From contig NC_085059.1 in the NCBI RefSeq assembly GCF_963662255.1, positions 2,776,501 to 2,840,500 on the forward strand: a stretch of DNA of 64,000 nucleotides. The letters run 5' to 3'. The DNA comes from Cinclus cinclus. Taxonomy: Eukaryota; Chordata; Aves; Passeriformes; Cinclidae. This document shows, in pieces, positions 46,765-57,584 of this stretch. Below the pieces are notes generated by a model. That model was given only the letters and a program-made list of their open reading frames with translations. It did no database searches and was not told the origin of the DNA. The position numbers were made by a program, and so were the translations under genes. The stretch's first letter is position 1. Each line of letters opens with the position of its first letter.

Positions 46765-47372
46765 GGCCAAGGAGGCCAGTGGGATCCTGGGGTGCTTTTC
46801 CAGCAGGTCAGGGAGGAATCCTGCCCCTGTGCCCAGCCCTGGGGACACCTCTGGGGTGCTGTGCCCAGCTCTGGATCCTCAGCACAGCAGGGACAGGAGA
46901 TCCTGGAGCTGAGCAAGGGCTGGAGCATCTCCATGCCCAGGAAAGGCTGAGGGAGCTGGGGGGGCTCAGCCTGGGGAGGAGCCCCAGCTGAGAGGGGCCT
47001 GAGCCCTGGGTGTCCCTGGGTGTCCCTGTCTGTTCCTGGGTGTCCCTGTCTGTCCCAGTCTGTCCCTGGGTGTCCCTGTGTTCAGGGAGGGGCAGAGCAG
47101 TCCCAGGCTCTGCTCCAGGACCCAGCAATGGCACCAGAGGAAGGGGCAGGGGCTGAGCCCAGGAATTGTCCCTGCACAGGAGGCAGAACTGGTGCCCTGG
47201 GCAGTGCCCAGCCCTGAGCAGAGTGTGCAGAGAGGCTGTGGAGTGTCCCTCCATGGGGATATTCCAGATATTCCTGTGCCCTGAGCTCTGGGATGGCCCT
47301 GCTGGAGCAGGGAGGTGGCACCAGGTGAGCTCCTGTGGTCCCTCCAACTTCATTCATTCTGGGATTCTGTGA
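46765..47372 (+). mobile_element. CR1 LINE 3' portion, carrying a small inserted repeat
   Basis: Landmarks: CCAAGGAGGCCAGTGGGATC, CAGCAGGTCAGGGAGGAATC, TGCCCAGCTCTGGATCCTC, AGGAAAGGCTGAGGGAGCTG, and the end TCCAACTTCATTCATTCTGGG with GATTCTGTGA. At 47007-47080 a repeat of GGGTGTCCCTGTCTGT units is interposed in the body. About 610 bp, the longest modern CR1 here. Confidence 0.9.
47007..47080. repeat. Minisatellite inside CR1
   Basis: Four to five units of roughly CTGGGTGTCCCTGTCTGTC arranged unevenly (9- and 18-base spacings). The matching position in other CR1 copies lacks it, so it grew after insertion. Confidence 0.8.
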
Positions 47373-47913
47373 CCTCTCAGTGTTTGTAAAAACTCACCCA
47401 ATTCCTTCTCCTTGGTCTGAAAACCTCTCCTCCCTTCTCCCTCTGACTCTTCCCACATGTTCAGGTGGGGGAGTTGATCCAAACCCTTGGATTTCAGTCA
47501 GATTTTCCTGACTGAAGCCCCTCCTTGGGCAGGAGACCTCCACCTTGTGCTCCCTGCATGAGAAAAAACTTTGAATATTCCAAATAATGCTCCTCCATCC
47601 CCATATTTAATACAGCTGGAAAGCCATTCCCCTAAAATATAAAAAGCAAGGGGAATATAGAAGTAAATATAGTGCCTCCCTAGCATTCTGGAAGTAAATG
47701 TAGTGCTTACCTGGAAGAAAGCACTGCAGGAATACTAAAAGTGAGTTGTTTGGTTTGACAGAGCACAATGAGTACCTGCCTTCATTACTCTCCTGAAATA
47801 TGGGCTGCTCCGAGGCATTTTGATAATTATTTGTGTCATACACTTATTTATTTATTTTCCCTTTAGCCCAGCCTAGGTGTGCCAAGGATTTTGTGGAGAA
47901 ATCCTCACACTCT

Positions 47914-47957
<44 letters not shown>

Positions 47958-48875
47958 GAAGCTGCAACAGTTCCTTAATTCTTTGTGGCATGACAAGAAT
48001 CATTTGTTTGTTGTTTTTATTTTAATCCTGGAAATGAACATTGGTAATCACTGTTTTACGGAGAAGCAGCTCAACACATTCCTGCAAACTCTGCTGAAAG
48101 CAAGCACGGGAAATTTCACCCTCAGAAAATATTTTTGCAAAAAATAAGGCGTGAATTTGAAACACACAAAATCAATTTTTTTTTTTTTTGCATCCTTTGC
48201 GGCAAGAGCCTCACTCAAATTTCTATTAAGCTCTGAGAAAGCTGTTTTGTGTCAAGACTTTCAAAGTCTTTCAAAGTCTTTCTTGGATTTTCTTCCAGAG
48301 ATGCCAGGCTTCTAATGAAAAATGCAGATAGGAGCAAAACTAGTGGGGTTCAATATTCCTTCTGTACCAACTTGGTAATTAAAAATTGGGAAAAAGAATC
48401 TAAAACCCTAAAAATGGACGTAGAAAAGAAAAAATTGAGTTGGGAATGGACAATGACCCCAGCCCCTGGGTGTTTTGTCACCCACTGGTGTCTCAGCAAA
48501 CCTGGAATTTCCAGGGTGGGATGCGGAGGAGGTTGTGGGGTGAGAATGGGAGTCAGCAGAGGGAATCAGGACAGGGAATTTGGATTAATAAAGTCCTTGA
48601 ATCCAAGGCACATGTCAGCAGCAGGATTGCACTTCCCAGGGTGAGGAATGTGGGATGTAGCTGGAGAACCTTTTCCTTTAAAAATATCCATCATTCCTTT
48701 CAGAGTTTGGCTGATGGAGGGAACAGGAGGGATGCACCGAGCTGTGTTTGTGTGTGTGAGTGAGCTGGGAAAGCACCAAATCCTTGGATATCCAGGTTTT
48801 CCATAGACAACACATCCACAGGGTCCAAGTATCTGGAGGAAGACTACAAAGGAAAATGGAAAGAGAATTTACAAG
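47373..48875. other. Noncoding sequence, no gene seen
   Basis: Unique, AT-rich sequence. TTTCAAAGTC is repeated about 2.4 times at 48259-48282. A T run sits near 48177-48190. No gene is seen. Confidence 0.5.
47917..47955. repeat. (TG)n dinucleotide repeat
   Basis: 39 bp of uninterrupted alternating TG, about 19.5 units, next to a TCTC run. Such tracts can adopt Z-DNA and are typically variable in length. Confidence 0.97.
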
Positions 48876-49144
48876 GGATGGAGGGACAGGACACAGGGAA
48901 TGGCTTCCCACTGCTAGAGGGCAGGGCTGGATGGGATATTGGGAATTAGGAATTGTTCCCTGGCAGGGTGGGGAGGGGCTGGAATGGATTTTCCAGAGCA
49001 GCTGTGGCTGCCCCTGGATCCCTGGCAGTGCCCAAGGCCAGGTTGGACACTGGGGTTTGGAGCAGCCTGGGACATGCCATGGCAGGGGTGGGATGGGATA
49101 TTTAAGATCTCTCCCAACCCAAGTTTTATGTGATTTTGTGATCC
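48876..49144 (+). mobile_element. CR1 LINE 3' end
   Basis: ATGGAGGGACAGGACACAGG, CTAGAGGGCAGGGCTGG, CCAGAGCAGCTGTGGCTGCC, CCAAGGCCAGGTTGGACACTG, CCCAACCCAAGTTTTATGTG. About 270 bp. The tail (GTGATTTTGTGAT) is decayed. Confidence 0.94.
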
Positions 49145-49454
49145 TAATTGCAAAGCTCCCAGAATCTGTGGGAGGCTGAGGATGGGTCTGGTGGGAGCTG
49201 TGGGCACTCTGGCCTCAGACCATCACTCACTCCTGGGGAATGAGCCCCTCCAGACTTGTTCTGGTGTTTCTCTGAGCATTTTCCCAGGATTCTCCAGGCA
49301 GGGAGAGCCTTCCCCTCCATCCTCTCCCTATGGGGCAGCAGAGTCCCTGCTGGCACAGTGCCCCTAGCTCTGCCTGCCCTGCCTGTGCTGCCCCAGGGCT
49401 CCAGGGCACCCTGGTATTGCCTGTCAGGGAGATTGGTGGCATCTGAGCTGCCAA
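49145..49454. other. Noncoding sequence, no gene seen
   Basis: Unique GC-rich sequence after the CR1. Nothing recognised. Confidence 0.45.
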
Positions 49455-49665
49455 ACTTCCCCAGCCATTTACAAGGCGCCGCTCGCCGGTGATGAATGGA
49501 GTTATTATATCTGCACAATCTTATCCTGCCCCCCAGCAAAACTCCCTGCTGGCTGCGGCGGGGCTGGGGAGGGCTGGGTGAGCTCACGGAGAGCTGAGCA
49601 CATTTGTCTTGCAGGGAGAGGGAGAATTGAGGGCTGCAATAAGCAGCATTAAATAGGCAAGAGTG
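49455..49665. promoter_or_regulatory. Candidate conserved noncoding block
   Basis: CpG-containing GGCGCCGCTCGCCGGTGATG joins ATGGAGTTATTATATCTGC and CACAATCTTATCCTGCC. The change from CpG-containing to AT-rich within 60 bp is like that at 6780. GATA-like TTATCC is visible. Conservation is untested. Confidence 0.3.
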
Positions 49666-50304
49666 TGGGATTCCAGCTCGGCTGCTCCCCGCCCTGCTGC
49701 TCTCTCCCAGCCGCTTCCCGTGGCCTTCCTGGGCATCAGGAATGGTTCCTGCAGCTCTCCTCCCATCCTCTGGTGGGGAAATCAGCTCGGGTGGCCCTGC
49801 TCTGAGGTGGGGCGGGGGTCACTGGAAGCCACAGGCAGAGCTCTCTCCTGGATGGGGACACCAGTGGATGCTGTTCCCAGGATCTCTCCTCTCCTGCTTT
49901 GGGAATGTTGTTTCTGCAGCAAAGACCAGGTGGAAGGGCACCTGGAGGAAATGGCCTTCCCTCCAAGCGTGCTGCCCAGACAGGGCTAATTAACGAGTAA
50001 GAATGAGTTAATCCTCTCAAGCTTGGGGAATGGTGAACCATCACTGGCTGATCCCTCATACCCGGCGTTCCCTCTGCAGCTGCAGCCAGGATGGGCATCC
50101 CTGTGGCACAGGAGTCACCCCCAGCTAGCAGGAGGGTGCAGGTCTGGATGAGGACTGGCAGAGAGTGGTCTGGAGCCCCGAAGGTGGGGGCAGGAGCTCC
50201 TGGGCTCCTCCAGCTCCTGTAGGGATGGTGTCACCCATGGGAGGGGTGATGTGCAGGACAGGACTGGCATCCAGGTGTCTTTATGTGCACAGGGACCAGC
50301 TGTG
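49666..50304. other. Noncoding sequence, no gene seen
   Basis: GC-rich unique sequence. Frames of 83-120 codons overlap on both strands without any domain. Confidence 0.45.
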
Positions 50305-50485
50305 ACACTGGCACAGGGTGCCCACAGCAGCTGTGGCCACTCCATCCCTGGCAGCGTCCAAGGCTGGGTTGGCCAGGTCTTGGAGCAACCCGGAATGATA
50401 GAAGGTGTCCCTACCATGGCATGTGGTGGATTTAGCTGCCCCTTCCATTGCCTTCCGTGATTCTAGGATCCCAGGATTCCACGAT
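50305..50485 (+). mobile_element. CR1 LINE 3' end
   Basis: CTGGCACAGGGTGCCCACAG, CTGTGGCCACTCC, GCGTCCAAGGCTGGGTTGGC, GATAGAAGGTGTCCCTACC, and a tail with GTGATTCTAGGATCC. About 180 bp. More diverged than most copies. Confidence 0.88.
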
Positions 50486-50719
50486 CTGTGTGCCAGAGCA
50501 GTGATCAGGAGAGGCGCTGCTCCCCCCGGGGTACGCACACATGAGCAGTGCCGCTGTCCCAGGGGGAGGATGGAGGATGGAATTCCATGGAAAAGGCACA
50601 CGGACACCACGGACACTCTGTGTGTGCTCGGGCAGCGGGCACAGCATCCCCAGCCAGGGACAGGGGTGGCAGCAGGGGGCTGTGGCTAGCTGTGGCTCCC
50701 AGAGCTGGCCCTGGGGGCT
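50486..50719. other. Unique noncoding sequence
   Basis: GC-rich unique sequence leading into a CpG-rich patch. Nothing recognised. Confidence 0.4.
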
Positions 50720-50960
50720 GTGGGAACCTCCGGCCCGGCCGCTCCTTGGGCGGGGGATGCTCCGGTGGAGCCGAGCTCGGGGAAAGTGTGGGAAGAAGGG
50801 CTGGGAAAGGCACGGCCCCGCGCCAGGGCAGCGACTCCAGCGCAATTCCCAGCCCCGGGAATAGCAGAGAGGGTTTAACCCTGCGTGGGCCGGGCAGGAT
50901 GGCGTTGGGGGTGCGGGATGTGACTCGGTGCCTGCCCCGACACAAACGGGGGGCACGGGG
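50720..50960. promoter_or_regulatory. CpG-rich patch
   Basis: CpGs are dense compared with the neighbourhood (CCGGCCCGGCCGCTCC, ACGGCCCCGCGCCAGGG). A GC-box-like GGGCGGGGG lies near 50749. It borders a minisatellite. It could be a small CpG island with promoter or enhancer activity, or GC-biased sequence of no function. No transcript start can be assigned. Confidence 0.3.
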
Positions 50961-50969
50961 GACACCTTT

Positions 50970-51412
50970 GCCTGCTCCTACTTGTGCAAGGGGGTACTGG
51001 GGGAACCTCTGGCCACCCCTGGCCAGGCAAGTGGCACTGGGATTTCCCTGCCCACCCCCACAAGGGGCACTGGGGATGCCTCTGTCCACCCCTGGCCAAG
51101 AAAGGGACGCTGGGGACATCTCTGTCCATCCCTACCCAGACAAGGGACACTGGGACACCCTTACCCACCCAAACAAGGGGCACTGAGGACACCTCTGTCC
51201 ATCCCTGGCCAGGAAAGTGGCACTGGCATATCCCTGCCCACCCACACGAGGGACACTGGGGACACTTCTGCCCACCCCTATCTGTGCAAAGGGCATTGGG
51301 GATGTCTCTGTCCATCCCTACCCAAACAAGGGACACTGAGGCATCCTTCCCCACCCAAGAAAGGAACACTGAGGACACCTCTGCCCACCCCTCCCTGTGC
51401 AAGGGGCATTTT
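50970..51412. repeat. ~41 bp minisatellite with a 186-bp higher-order period
   Basis: About eleven units such as AAGGGGCACTGGGGACACC followed by TCTGTCCATCCCTGGCC. The block GGCCAGGCAAGTGGCACTGG at 51021 recurs as GGCCAGGAAAGTGGCACTGG at 51207. TACCCAGACAAGGGACACTG at 51133 recurs near 51319. The 186-bp offset is about 4.5 units, so blocks have been duplicated together. All three forward frames are open, and their peptides are artefacts. Confidence 0.92.
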
Positions 51413-51645
51413 GACAGCCCTGCCCCCAGGAGCATCCTCACAGTTATGCCACCAGTGCCAGCATTTCCCACTCATTAAAACCTGGGGGTGATGAAGCAGC
51501 GAGGGCTGGAAAAGGCTTTTGCTGTGGTGTCCAGGTGGGATCAGAGGCTGGAAACCCAACAAGGCACCTTCTCATCCTGGCAAAGCACCGCAGGCCCCAG
51601 TTCCTCCCCGAGTGACAGCCCTGCCAAGGCACTCTCACACATTCC
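51413..51645. other. Unique noncoding sequence
   Basis: Unique sequence between the array and a candidate regulatory block. Nothing recognised. Confidence 0.4.
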
Positions 51646-51760
51646 CAGGCAGCATCAGAGGAGAGATGGCAGCGAATTTGCATTAAAAATGGTCACATTG
51701 GCATTTGCTTCGTGCTGAACATCATTGCTCTTCAAAGCAGCACACATTTTCACAGGGAAA
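51646..51760. promoter_or_regulatory. Candidate conserved block with POU octamer
   Basis: A perfect ATTTGCAT octamer at 51676-51683 is followed by TAAAAATGG and TTGGCATTTGCTTCG. The block is repeat-free. Conservation is untested. Confidence 0.3.
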
Positions 51761-52303
51761 AGGAGAGGAAGGAGCACACTGTCCCAGGTATGAGACCAAT
51801 GCCTTTGTCCCGAGCAATTTTCATCTTAAGAATAAAAGAACTGCATAAAGGAAAATACTGCTGAGCACATTGGTTTGCAATTTTCCAGCCTTTAAAGGCT
51901 GGTCCCATCACTTTCCTCCCAGAGAGGTTTGTTCTCTGGCCCCTGAGGACACTGTTTCCTTGCCAGATCCTAATTTTCAAACCTCAGCTCTTTCAGCCCG
52001 TTCCAATAAACATCACAAGAATGTTGCTAAATAGGGAAAGTGCTTTTTTTTTCTTTTCCTTTTTTTTTTCTCCTTAAGCCTTAAGAAGGAGAGAAAGATT
52101 TTGTTAAATGTTGGAAAAGGATTACTGGGGGTTGAGGCACTGTTTATCCAAGCAGGGAGGGTTTGGAGAGGGAAGGAAGGGTTAAACCTTTTGGAGCTGG
52201 GGAAGTGAGCCTGGGTGGGGCTGGAAAATCAAGGAATATTGCCCTGGTAGTGGAAATAGTGGGATGTTTTCAGTGCCCCTTTTTACCCCAGCTCTTCCCA
52301 AGG
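51761..52303. other. Noncoding sequence, no gene seen
   Basis: Unique sequence with a T-rich patch at 52045-52070. Nothing recognised. Confidence 0.45.
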
Positions 52304-52698
52304 ACGGGATGAAGATGAAGGTGAGGGGACAAAGATGAACATGATGGAATGAAGATGAATGTGGTTGGATGAAGGTGAACATGGTGGGATGAAGATGAAC
52401 GTGGTGGGATGAAGATGAAGGTGAGGGGACAAAGATGAACATGGTGGAATGAAGATGAATGTGGTTGGATGAAGATGAACATGGTGGGATGAAGATGAAC
52501 GTGGTGGGATGAAGATGAAGGTGATGAGATGAAGATGAACACAATGGGATGAAGATGAACATGGTGGGATGAAAGTGAATGTGATGGGATGAAGATGAAC
52601 ATGATGGGATGAAGGTGAACATGATGGGATGAAGGTGAACATGATGGGATGAAGACAAACATTATGGGATGAAGATGAAGGTGGTGGGATGAAGACGA
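52304..52698. repeat. 20-bp minisatellite with a 100-bp higher-order period
   Basis: About twenty units of GATGAAGATGAACATGGTGG with variants AACGTGG, AAGGTGAGG and AATGTGG. The words GTGAGGGGACAAAGATGAAC at 52321 and 52421 are 100 bp apart, and the five-unit block between is nearly identical to the next one. From about 52520 the pattern decays. The long minus-strand frames with repeated HHVHLHPTMFIF are artefacts. The plus strand is strongly purine-rich. Confidence 0.96.
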
Positions 52699-53639
52699 CC
52701 ACGATCATCAGGTTGTTTCAGGCAGTTTAAAGACTCTTGCTTGTCCTTTCCCTCATTCCAACATCCCTGGTCCATTCCCACCAGGCCAAGGCCACGGCTT
52801 TGGGCACAGGGAGCAGACTGAGCCTGCCTGAAGAATACCAGGCTCATTAGCAATCATTTTAATGAAATGAAAGCTCATCAGTGGCTCTGGAAACCAAGAA
52901 GCTGCTGGAAAACTTTGGCTGCACCATGCTGGACACTCTGGGGCTGGCTGAGTGACACTTGGTGGCATCCCTGGGGTGCCTGGGGAAGCCCAGCTCCATT
53001 CCCTGTGTCCGGGAATGTTCCAGCAGCTGCATGGCTGAGAAAACCCCCAAAAGGAGCCACTAAAGCCTTGAGAGAAACCAAAAACCTTCGAGGAGAAGCT
53101 GTAGGAGCTGCTTTGCCCTCTCAGGGGGAGGTGAGAGCTGAGTTGATTGGGGTGGAAAATTCTTGAGATTTGCAAGTCAAGGAGAGACAAATGAGTTGTA
53201 AGTGGTTGATGCTGCTTTTCTGGGTCAGGGGCTTTATCCAGCAACAAATTCCCTGCTTTTACCCAGGATGTGGAAATCTGGGGGTTGCTACCAGAGCTGA
53301 TGAAGTTTCCAGGCTGGAAGTGTGGGCCTGGGAATGCCTGGAAATGCTGGGATGGGAGAAGTTTTAATCCAGGGGTGAAACCTGCATGGAGGATAACCAC
53401 ACATCCTGGATTTTGTGCAATTCCACGATTTCACATGCCCACATATCTAATGAAAATAATTTTAATTTAATGCAAAGATGAGGAAGAGATGCGTGGCCGT
53501 TTTCATCCCTAATCCATCAACCCATTCCAGTGGATTCCAGAGCCTGGAATTCTATTCCCAAATTCCCCAGCTTCATTTTAACTTCCTTGTAGTTTTCTTT
53601 TTCTTTTTTTTTTTTTTTCCCAGCTCCTCTAGTTGCAAT
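52699..53639. other. Noncoding sequence, no gene seen
   Basis: Unique sequence. A minus-strand frame of 215 codons (52753-53400) has no recognisable domain. Confidence 0.45.
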
Positions 53640-53830
53640 TTCAGTCAGCCTAGCAAGCGAGCGCTTGCCACGCATTGAGACATCCCTTTAACTCCCTTTC
53701 CTGGATGTAATTTCTCAGAATTTTTGTGAAATCCATCTGCATGGATCCCAGTGCATACAAATCCAATGACACCATTCTAATCAGTCTTAAATGCTGCAGC
53801 AACCCGCTCCCATTTAAGCTAATAGCTCCC
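53640..53830. promoter_or_regulatory. Candidate conserved noncoding block
   Basis: Includes CTAGCAAGCGAGCGCTTGCC (an imperfect inverted repeat of GCAAGCG), TGCATACAAATCCAATGACACC, and CTAATCAGTCTTAAATGC. Repeat-free. Function is inferred from composition. Confidence 0.27.
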
Positions 53831-54563
53831 AGCAGGCAAAGGTTGTTATCCTTTATGGACCAGCCCTCTGGGGAGCCACAGGGAACAGCTTGGAACAACA
53901 GGGAATGCGTTTGGAACTTGCCAAACTTTACTTACTGCCTCGCAGGGCTTTGGGATTTGGTGAATTTTAATTTTTTAAGTTTTTTTTTTCCCCCTTCCCT
54001 ACATGCACAGCAAAGGTTTCTGAGCCTTGATGTGCTCATCTCAAATGGGAATTTCAGTTTGTAATCGCTCTCTCAGATTCCCAGGATTATTGGCTCTCAC
54101 CTGCGTGGGCATCTGGAAGATTTTGGACTATCTGTTTTTTAGCAGAGGAGAAAACTCGAGCCTGAGAAATCCCAGCGAGTTCTGGGGATTAACACGTGGC
54201 CTTCCAGGCGGGGATGTTGGAGGCAAAATCCTTGGGAAATGCCAGAGCTCTGCTAACAGGTTTGTAAATGGAGGTGCTTTGGTTTAAAAGGGGATATTTA
54301 TGAGGTGTGCCGGTGGAGTGAAAATAAGCACAGATGGGGGATAAATCTCCCTGAGCAGCAGTGCAGCACTCCCAGATCCTTCAATAATCAGATTTTAGCA
54401 TCTTTGGGCCTTCCCAGAAGCTCTGAGGGTGGGACAGGAGCTCCTGTCCAGCCCCTGCCTTTTCCAGCTGCTTGGAATTTTCCAGGCTCTGCCTCTGAGG
54501 TCTTCTCTGCTCAAAGGGTGGGTCTGTGATGAGAAGAGAGGTTTAGATGAAAGGAAAATATTT
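53831..54563. other. Noncoding sequence, no gene seen
   Basis: Unique sequence before a CR1 pair. Nothing recognised. Confidence 0.45.
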
Positions 54564-54968
54564 CACAGAATTCCAGAATTGTTGAGACTGGAAAAGACCT
54601 CCAGGATTATCGAGCCCAAACTGTGCCGGATCCCCACCCTGTCCCCAGCCCAGAGCACTCAGAGCCACCTCCAGGAGTTCCTGGGACACCTCCAGGGATG
54701 GGCACCCCAAACCTCCCTGGGCAGTTCCAATCCCTGAGCACCCTTTCCATGGAGAAATTCCTGCTGCTGTCCACCCTGAGCTCCCCTGGCCCAGCCTGAG
54801 GCCCTTCCCTCTCCCCCTGTCCCTGTTCCCTGGAGCAGATCCCAAATCCCCTCTCCTGTCAGAGAGTTGTGCAGAGCCACAAGGTCCCCCCTGAGCCTCC
54901 TTTTCTCCAGGCTGAGCCCCTTTCCAGCTCCCTCAGCCTCTCCTGGGGCTACAGCCCCTTCCCAGCCC
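54564..54968 (-). mobile_element. CR1 LINE, minus copy of a head-to-head pair
   Basis: Reads in reverse from the tail CACAGAATTCCAGAATTG, then GCACTCAGAGCCACCTCC, CCTTTCCATGGAGAAATTCC, CCTCCTTTTCTCCAGGCTG and CCCTCAGCCTCTCCTGGGG. It belongs to the same subfamily as 1790-2263. Its 5' end abuts the 5' end of the next element. Confidence 0.95.
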
Positions 54969-54969
54969 C

Positions 54970-55364
54970 TCTGCTCTGGATTCAACCTGGGAGAGCTGAG
55001 GGTGCTCACCTGGAGGAGGGAAGGATCCAGGGAGAGCTCAGAGCCCCTTCCAGAGCCTAAAGGGGCTCCAGGAGAGCTGGAGAGGGACTGGGGACAAGGG
55101 ATGGAGGGACAGGATACAGGGAATGGCTCCCAGTGCCAGAGGGCAGGGATGAATGGGATATTGGGCAGGAATTGTTCCCTGGCAGGATGGGCAGGGCTGG
55201 CACAGGGTGCCCAGAGCAGCTGTGGCTGCCCCTGGATCCCTGGCAGTGCCCAAGGCCAGGCTGGAGCAGCGTGGGACAGTGGGAGGTGTCCCTGCCATGG
55301 CAGGGGTGGCACTGGGTGATTTTTAAGGACAATTCCAACCCAAGCCAGTCCATGGTTCACTGGG
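54970..55364 (+). mobile_element. CR1 LINE, plus copy of a head-to-head pair
   Basis: CCTCTGCTCTGGATTCAACC, CAGAGCCCCTTCCAGAGCC, GGGATATTGGGCAGGAATTG, CCAGAGCAGCTGTGGCTGCC, ATTCCAACCCAAGCCAG. The start matches the CTCTGCTCTGG segment near 14969, so it belongs to the subfamily of 14890-15366. The junction with its minus-strand neighbour lies at 54963-54972 in a short word (CAGCCCCT) that both could share. Confidence 0.95.
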
Positions 55365-56194
55365 AATGCTTTGGGATTGGGATGCAGGTGCACTCCGCTC
55401 CTCCTGGGAGAGCTCATGGGAGCCCCAGCCTGACCTGGCCTGGAATCCTGGCACACATTCCAAGAACCATCCCTCTGTATCCTGATTGTTTGGGATGGGC
55501 CCTTGTCTTCTGTACTCCTCACTGTACAAATCTGCTGCTGGGGATGGAATTATTCATCTCCCTGGCCCAGATAACATGAATGGGGCACAAATAATAGACT
55601 GATTTTCCACAGCACTCCCAAAGATCAATGGCCTTCTTAATCCTTATTTTATCTGGGAAGAGTTGAAGTGTAGTGAAGTGAAGGTCTGAAAATTCCTCTC
55701 TGTGCACTCCCAGGCCTTGCTTGACATGCTGCTCAGCATTCCATGGGCAGATCCCAGGGACTTGGATGAACTGATCCCCCCTTGCAGTGGCAGCTGTGGG
55801 ATGTGAAATGTCCAGGGGTGAAGCCAGAGCCCCTCAGGAGAGCCTGGAGATGGTGCCAGCATCTTCCCTGGGGCTCTGGATGTCACTCCCAACTTCCCCA
55901 CAAACAGCCAGGGAAGAGCCCAGCAGGAGAGAAGGGATGAGCAGAATAATCCCCAGAATATTCCCTGGATCCTCCTTGCAGTTGCTGCTGGTTGATTGCT
56001 GTGTTCCCTGGGATCCTGTGGATGGGCTGCTCCATCCTCAGCCATGATCCCAGGGTAGGAGATCTCCTGAAGAGCTGTGGTTGTCCCCGAACTGGGAAAA
56101 TGTTCATCCCAGGAAGAGGAGGACAGTGCTAGTAGTTTTCTGAATTTTATGATGCAGCAGCAGGTCCTGCTTGGTCCTGAAAGGAGAGAGATTC
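55365..56194. other. Noncoding sequence, no gene seen
   Basis: Unique sequence. Frames are short and carry no domain. Nothing recognised. Confidence 0.45.
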
Positions 56195-56246
56195 TGATGG
56201 TTTAGGTTGGAAAAGACTTTTAGGGTCATCAAATCCAACCACTAGA
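56195..56246 (-). mobile_element. CR1 LINE 3' tail fragment
   Basis: TGATGGTTTAGGTTGGAAAAG, then CTTTTAGGGTCATC and AAATCCAACCA give the last 50 bp of a CR1 3' end in reverse. Older form, no body. Confidence 0.75.
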
Positions 56247-57584
56247 GAGATGTAGATGTGCAAATGTTCCACATCTCCGTGGGGTTTAATGGTGAGGGTG
56301 TGGAATTCCCACAGGGATCAGCCAGGTTTTGCCAGGGTTGGGGTTGGATCTCGGCCCACTGTGTGCCCTGGCAGACCTTCTCACAAAAACCCAAAAATCT
56401 ACAGGATGCTGGACCTGGATCAGCTGAGCCAGAGCATTTATTCCCCCAAATCCTCTCTGATTTCTCCTCTGCTTATGTGGAGGTCCCTGGGGAGGTGGAA
56501 ATTCTCCTGAGGGTTCTTTTCCTCTAGAAATCACTTTCCAAGTTTATTCCCCTGCTCCTGGAGACACTCCTGCCCCCAAGGTTGGCCTTCTCCACCCCAA
56601 ATTCCTCCTCCAAAAGAGGCTCCAAACCCCTCCTAGAGTTCATTTTTAGAGGCCAGAGGTTCCTTTTCCACATATCCATGATATCCCACAGATTTTCTCC
56701 TTCTCTCCCACCCAGTTCAGCCCTCCAGGCTCCCAAAACTCCCTTGTGCTTTTCCCAGCAGCCCCGGAGGGAGTGTGGGATTCTCCAGGAGGTGAAGCAG
56801 TCCAGGATAGAATGTCGATCTCCTGGTGGCACTTCCCAGCTCCCTGAAGGAACCTGGGAGCACCAAGGGATCTCCCAAACAGTTCCAAGCTCGTGGACTG
56901 TCCTCTTCCCTGCCTCCGATCCATACAAGCCTGGCCTGGTATTTCAACCTTCTGCTCCCACCTAAACTCTGTGGCTTTAATTTCACCACAGGCTCTTTGT
57001 TCCTGGATGCTCTGGAATGGGAATTAGTGCCTAATCCTTCTATGTGTGACTCCATGCTTTGCATATCATCCTCGTGTCCCTTGTCCCCAACATCTTCCCT
57101 TTTGTGATGAGCTGAGCTCGTGTCTGAACTCTCTTCCCTGATCCTAGAAGGTTTTTTCCTCCCATCCTGGGAGATTACAACTAATTCAGTGCCCAGCCAT
57201 GCATGCCAAAATTTAAATAATAAATCATCTCTCCCTGCCAGCAAACACCCCTGAACATGAAGGCAAAACCCCAAATCCTTCCTGGGAAAATGGGGCTCTG
57301 CCTCAGCCTGAAAATTCTGGGAATTGGGGGTTGGGGGTGCTTCCCACCTGCCTGCAAATCCCCCTTCCCTTCCCTGCCTGTCTTGGCTCTGCTCTGAAGG
57401 AAATGATTGTGTTGGGATCCTTGGGATGCCAGGGAAGGGAGCAGGGGAGCCCAGAGGAGCCGATGTGGGGCGAGGATTGAAGGGAAGACACAAAAAATGA
57501 GAGCAGGGAACAAAACCTGGGGTGCAGGAGGATGAGTCGGTGTGTGACCCACGTGCCAGCGTGCTAAATTCCCCTCTCCACCAC
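56247..57584. other. Noncoding sequence, no gene seen
   Basis: Unique sequence. The minus-strand frame at 56717-57493 (258 codons) is the longest in the window with no tandem repeat. Its residues show no family I recognise, and overlapping frames are equally open. I treat it as chance. Confidence 0.4.

Noticed and set aside
54564..55364. Twin-primed single CR1 insertion
   Set aside because: Both halves keep a 3' end and belong to different subfamilies.
54659..55522. A 287-codon minus frame
   Set aside because: It spans both CR1 copies of the head-to-head pair and corresponds to noncoding 3' CR1 sequence.
56717..57493. A 258-codon minus frame without tandem repeats
   Set aside because: No domain is recognised, the plus strand is open as well, and no splice or start context supports an exon.
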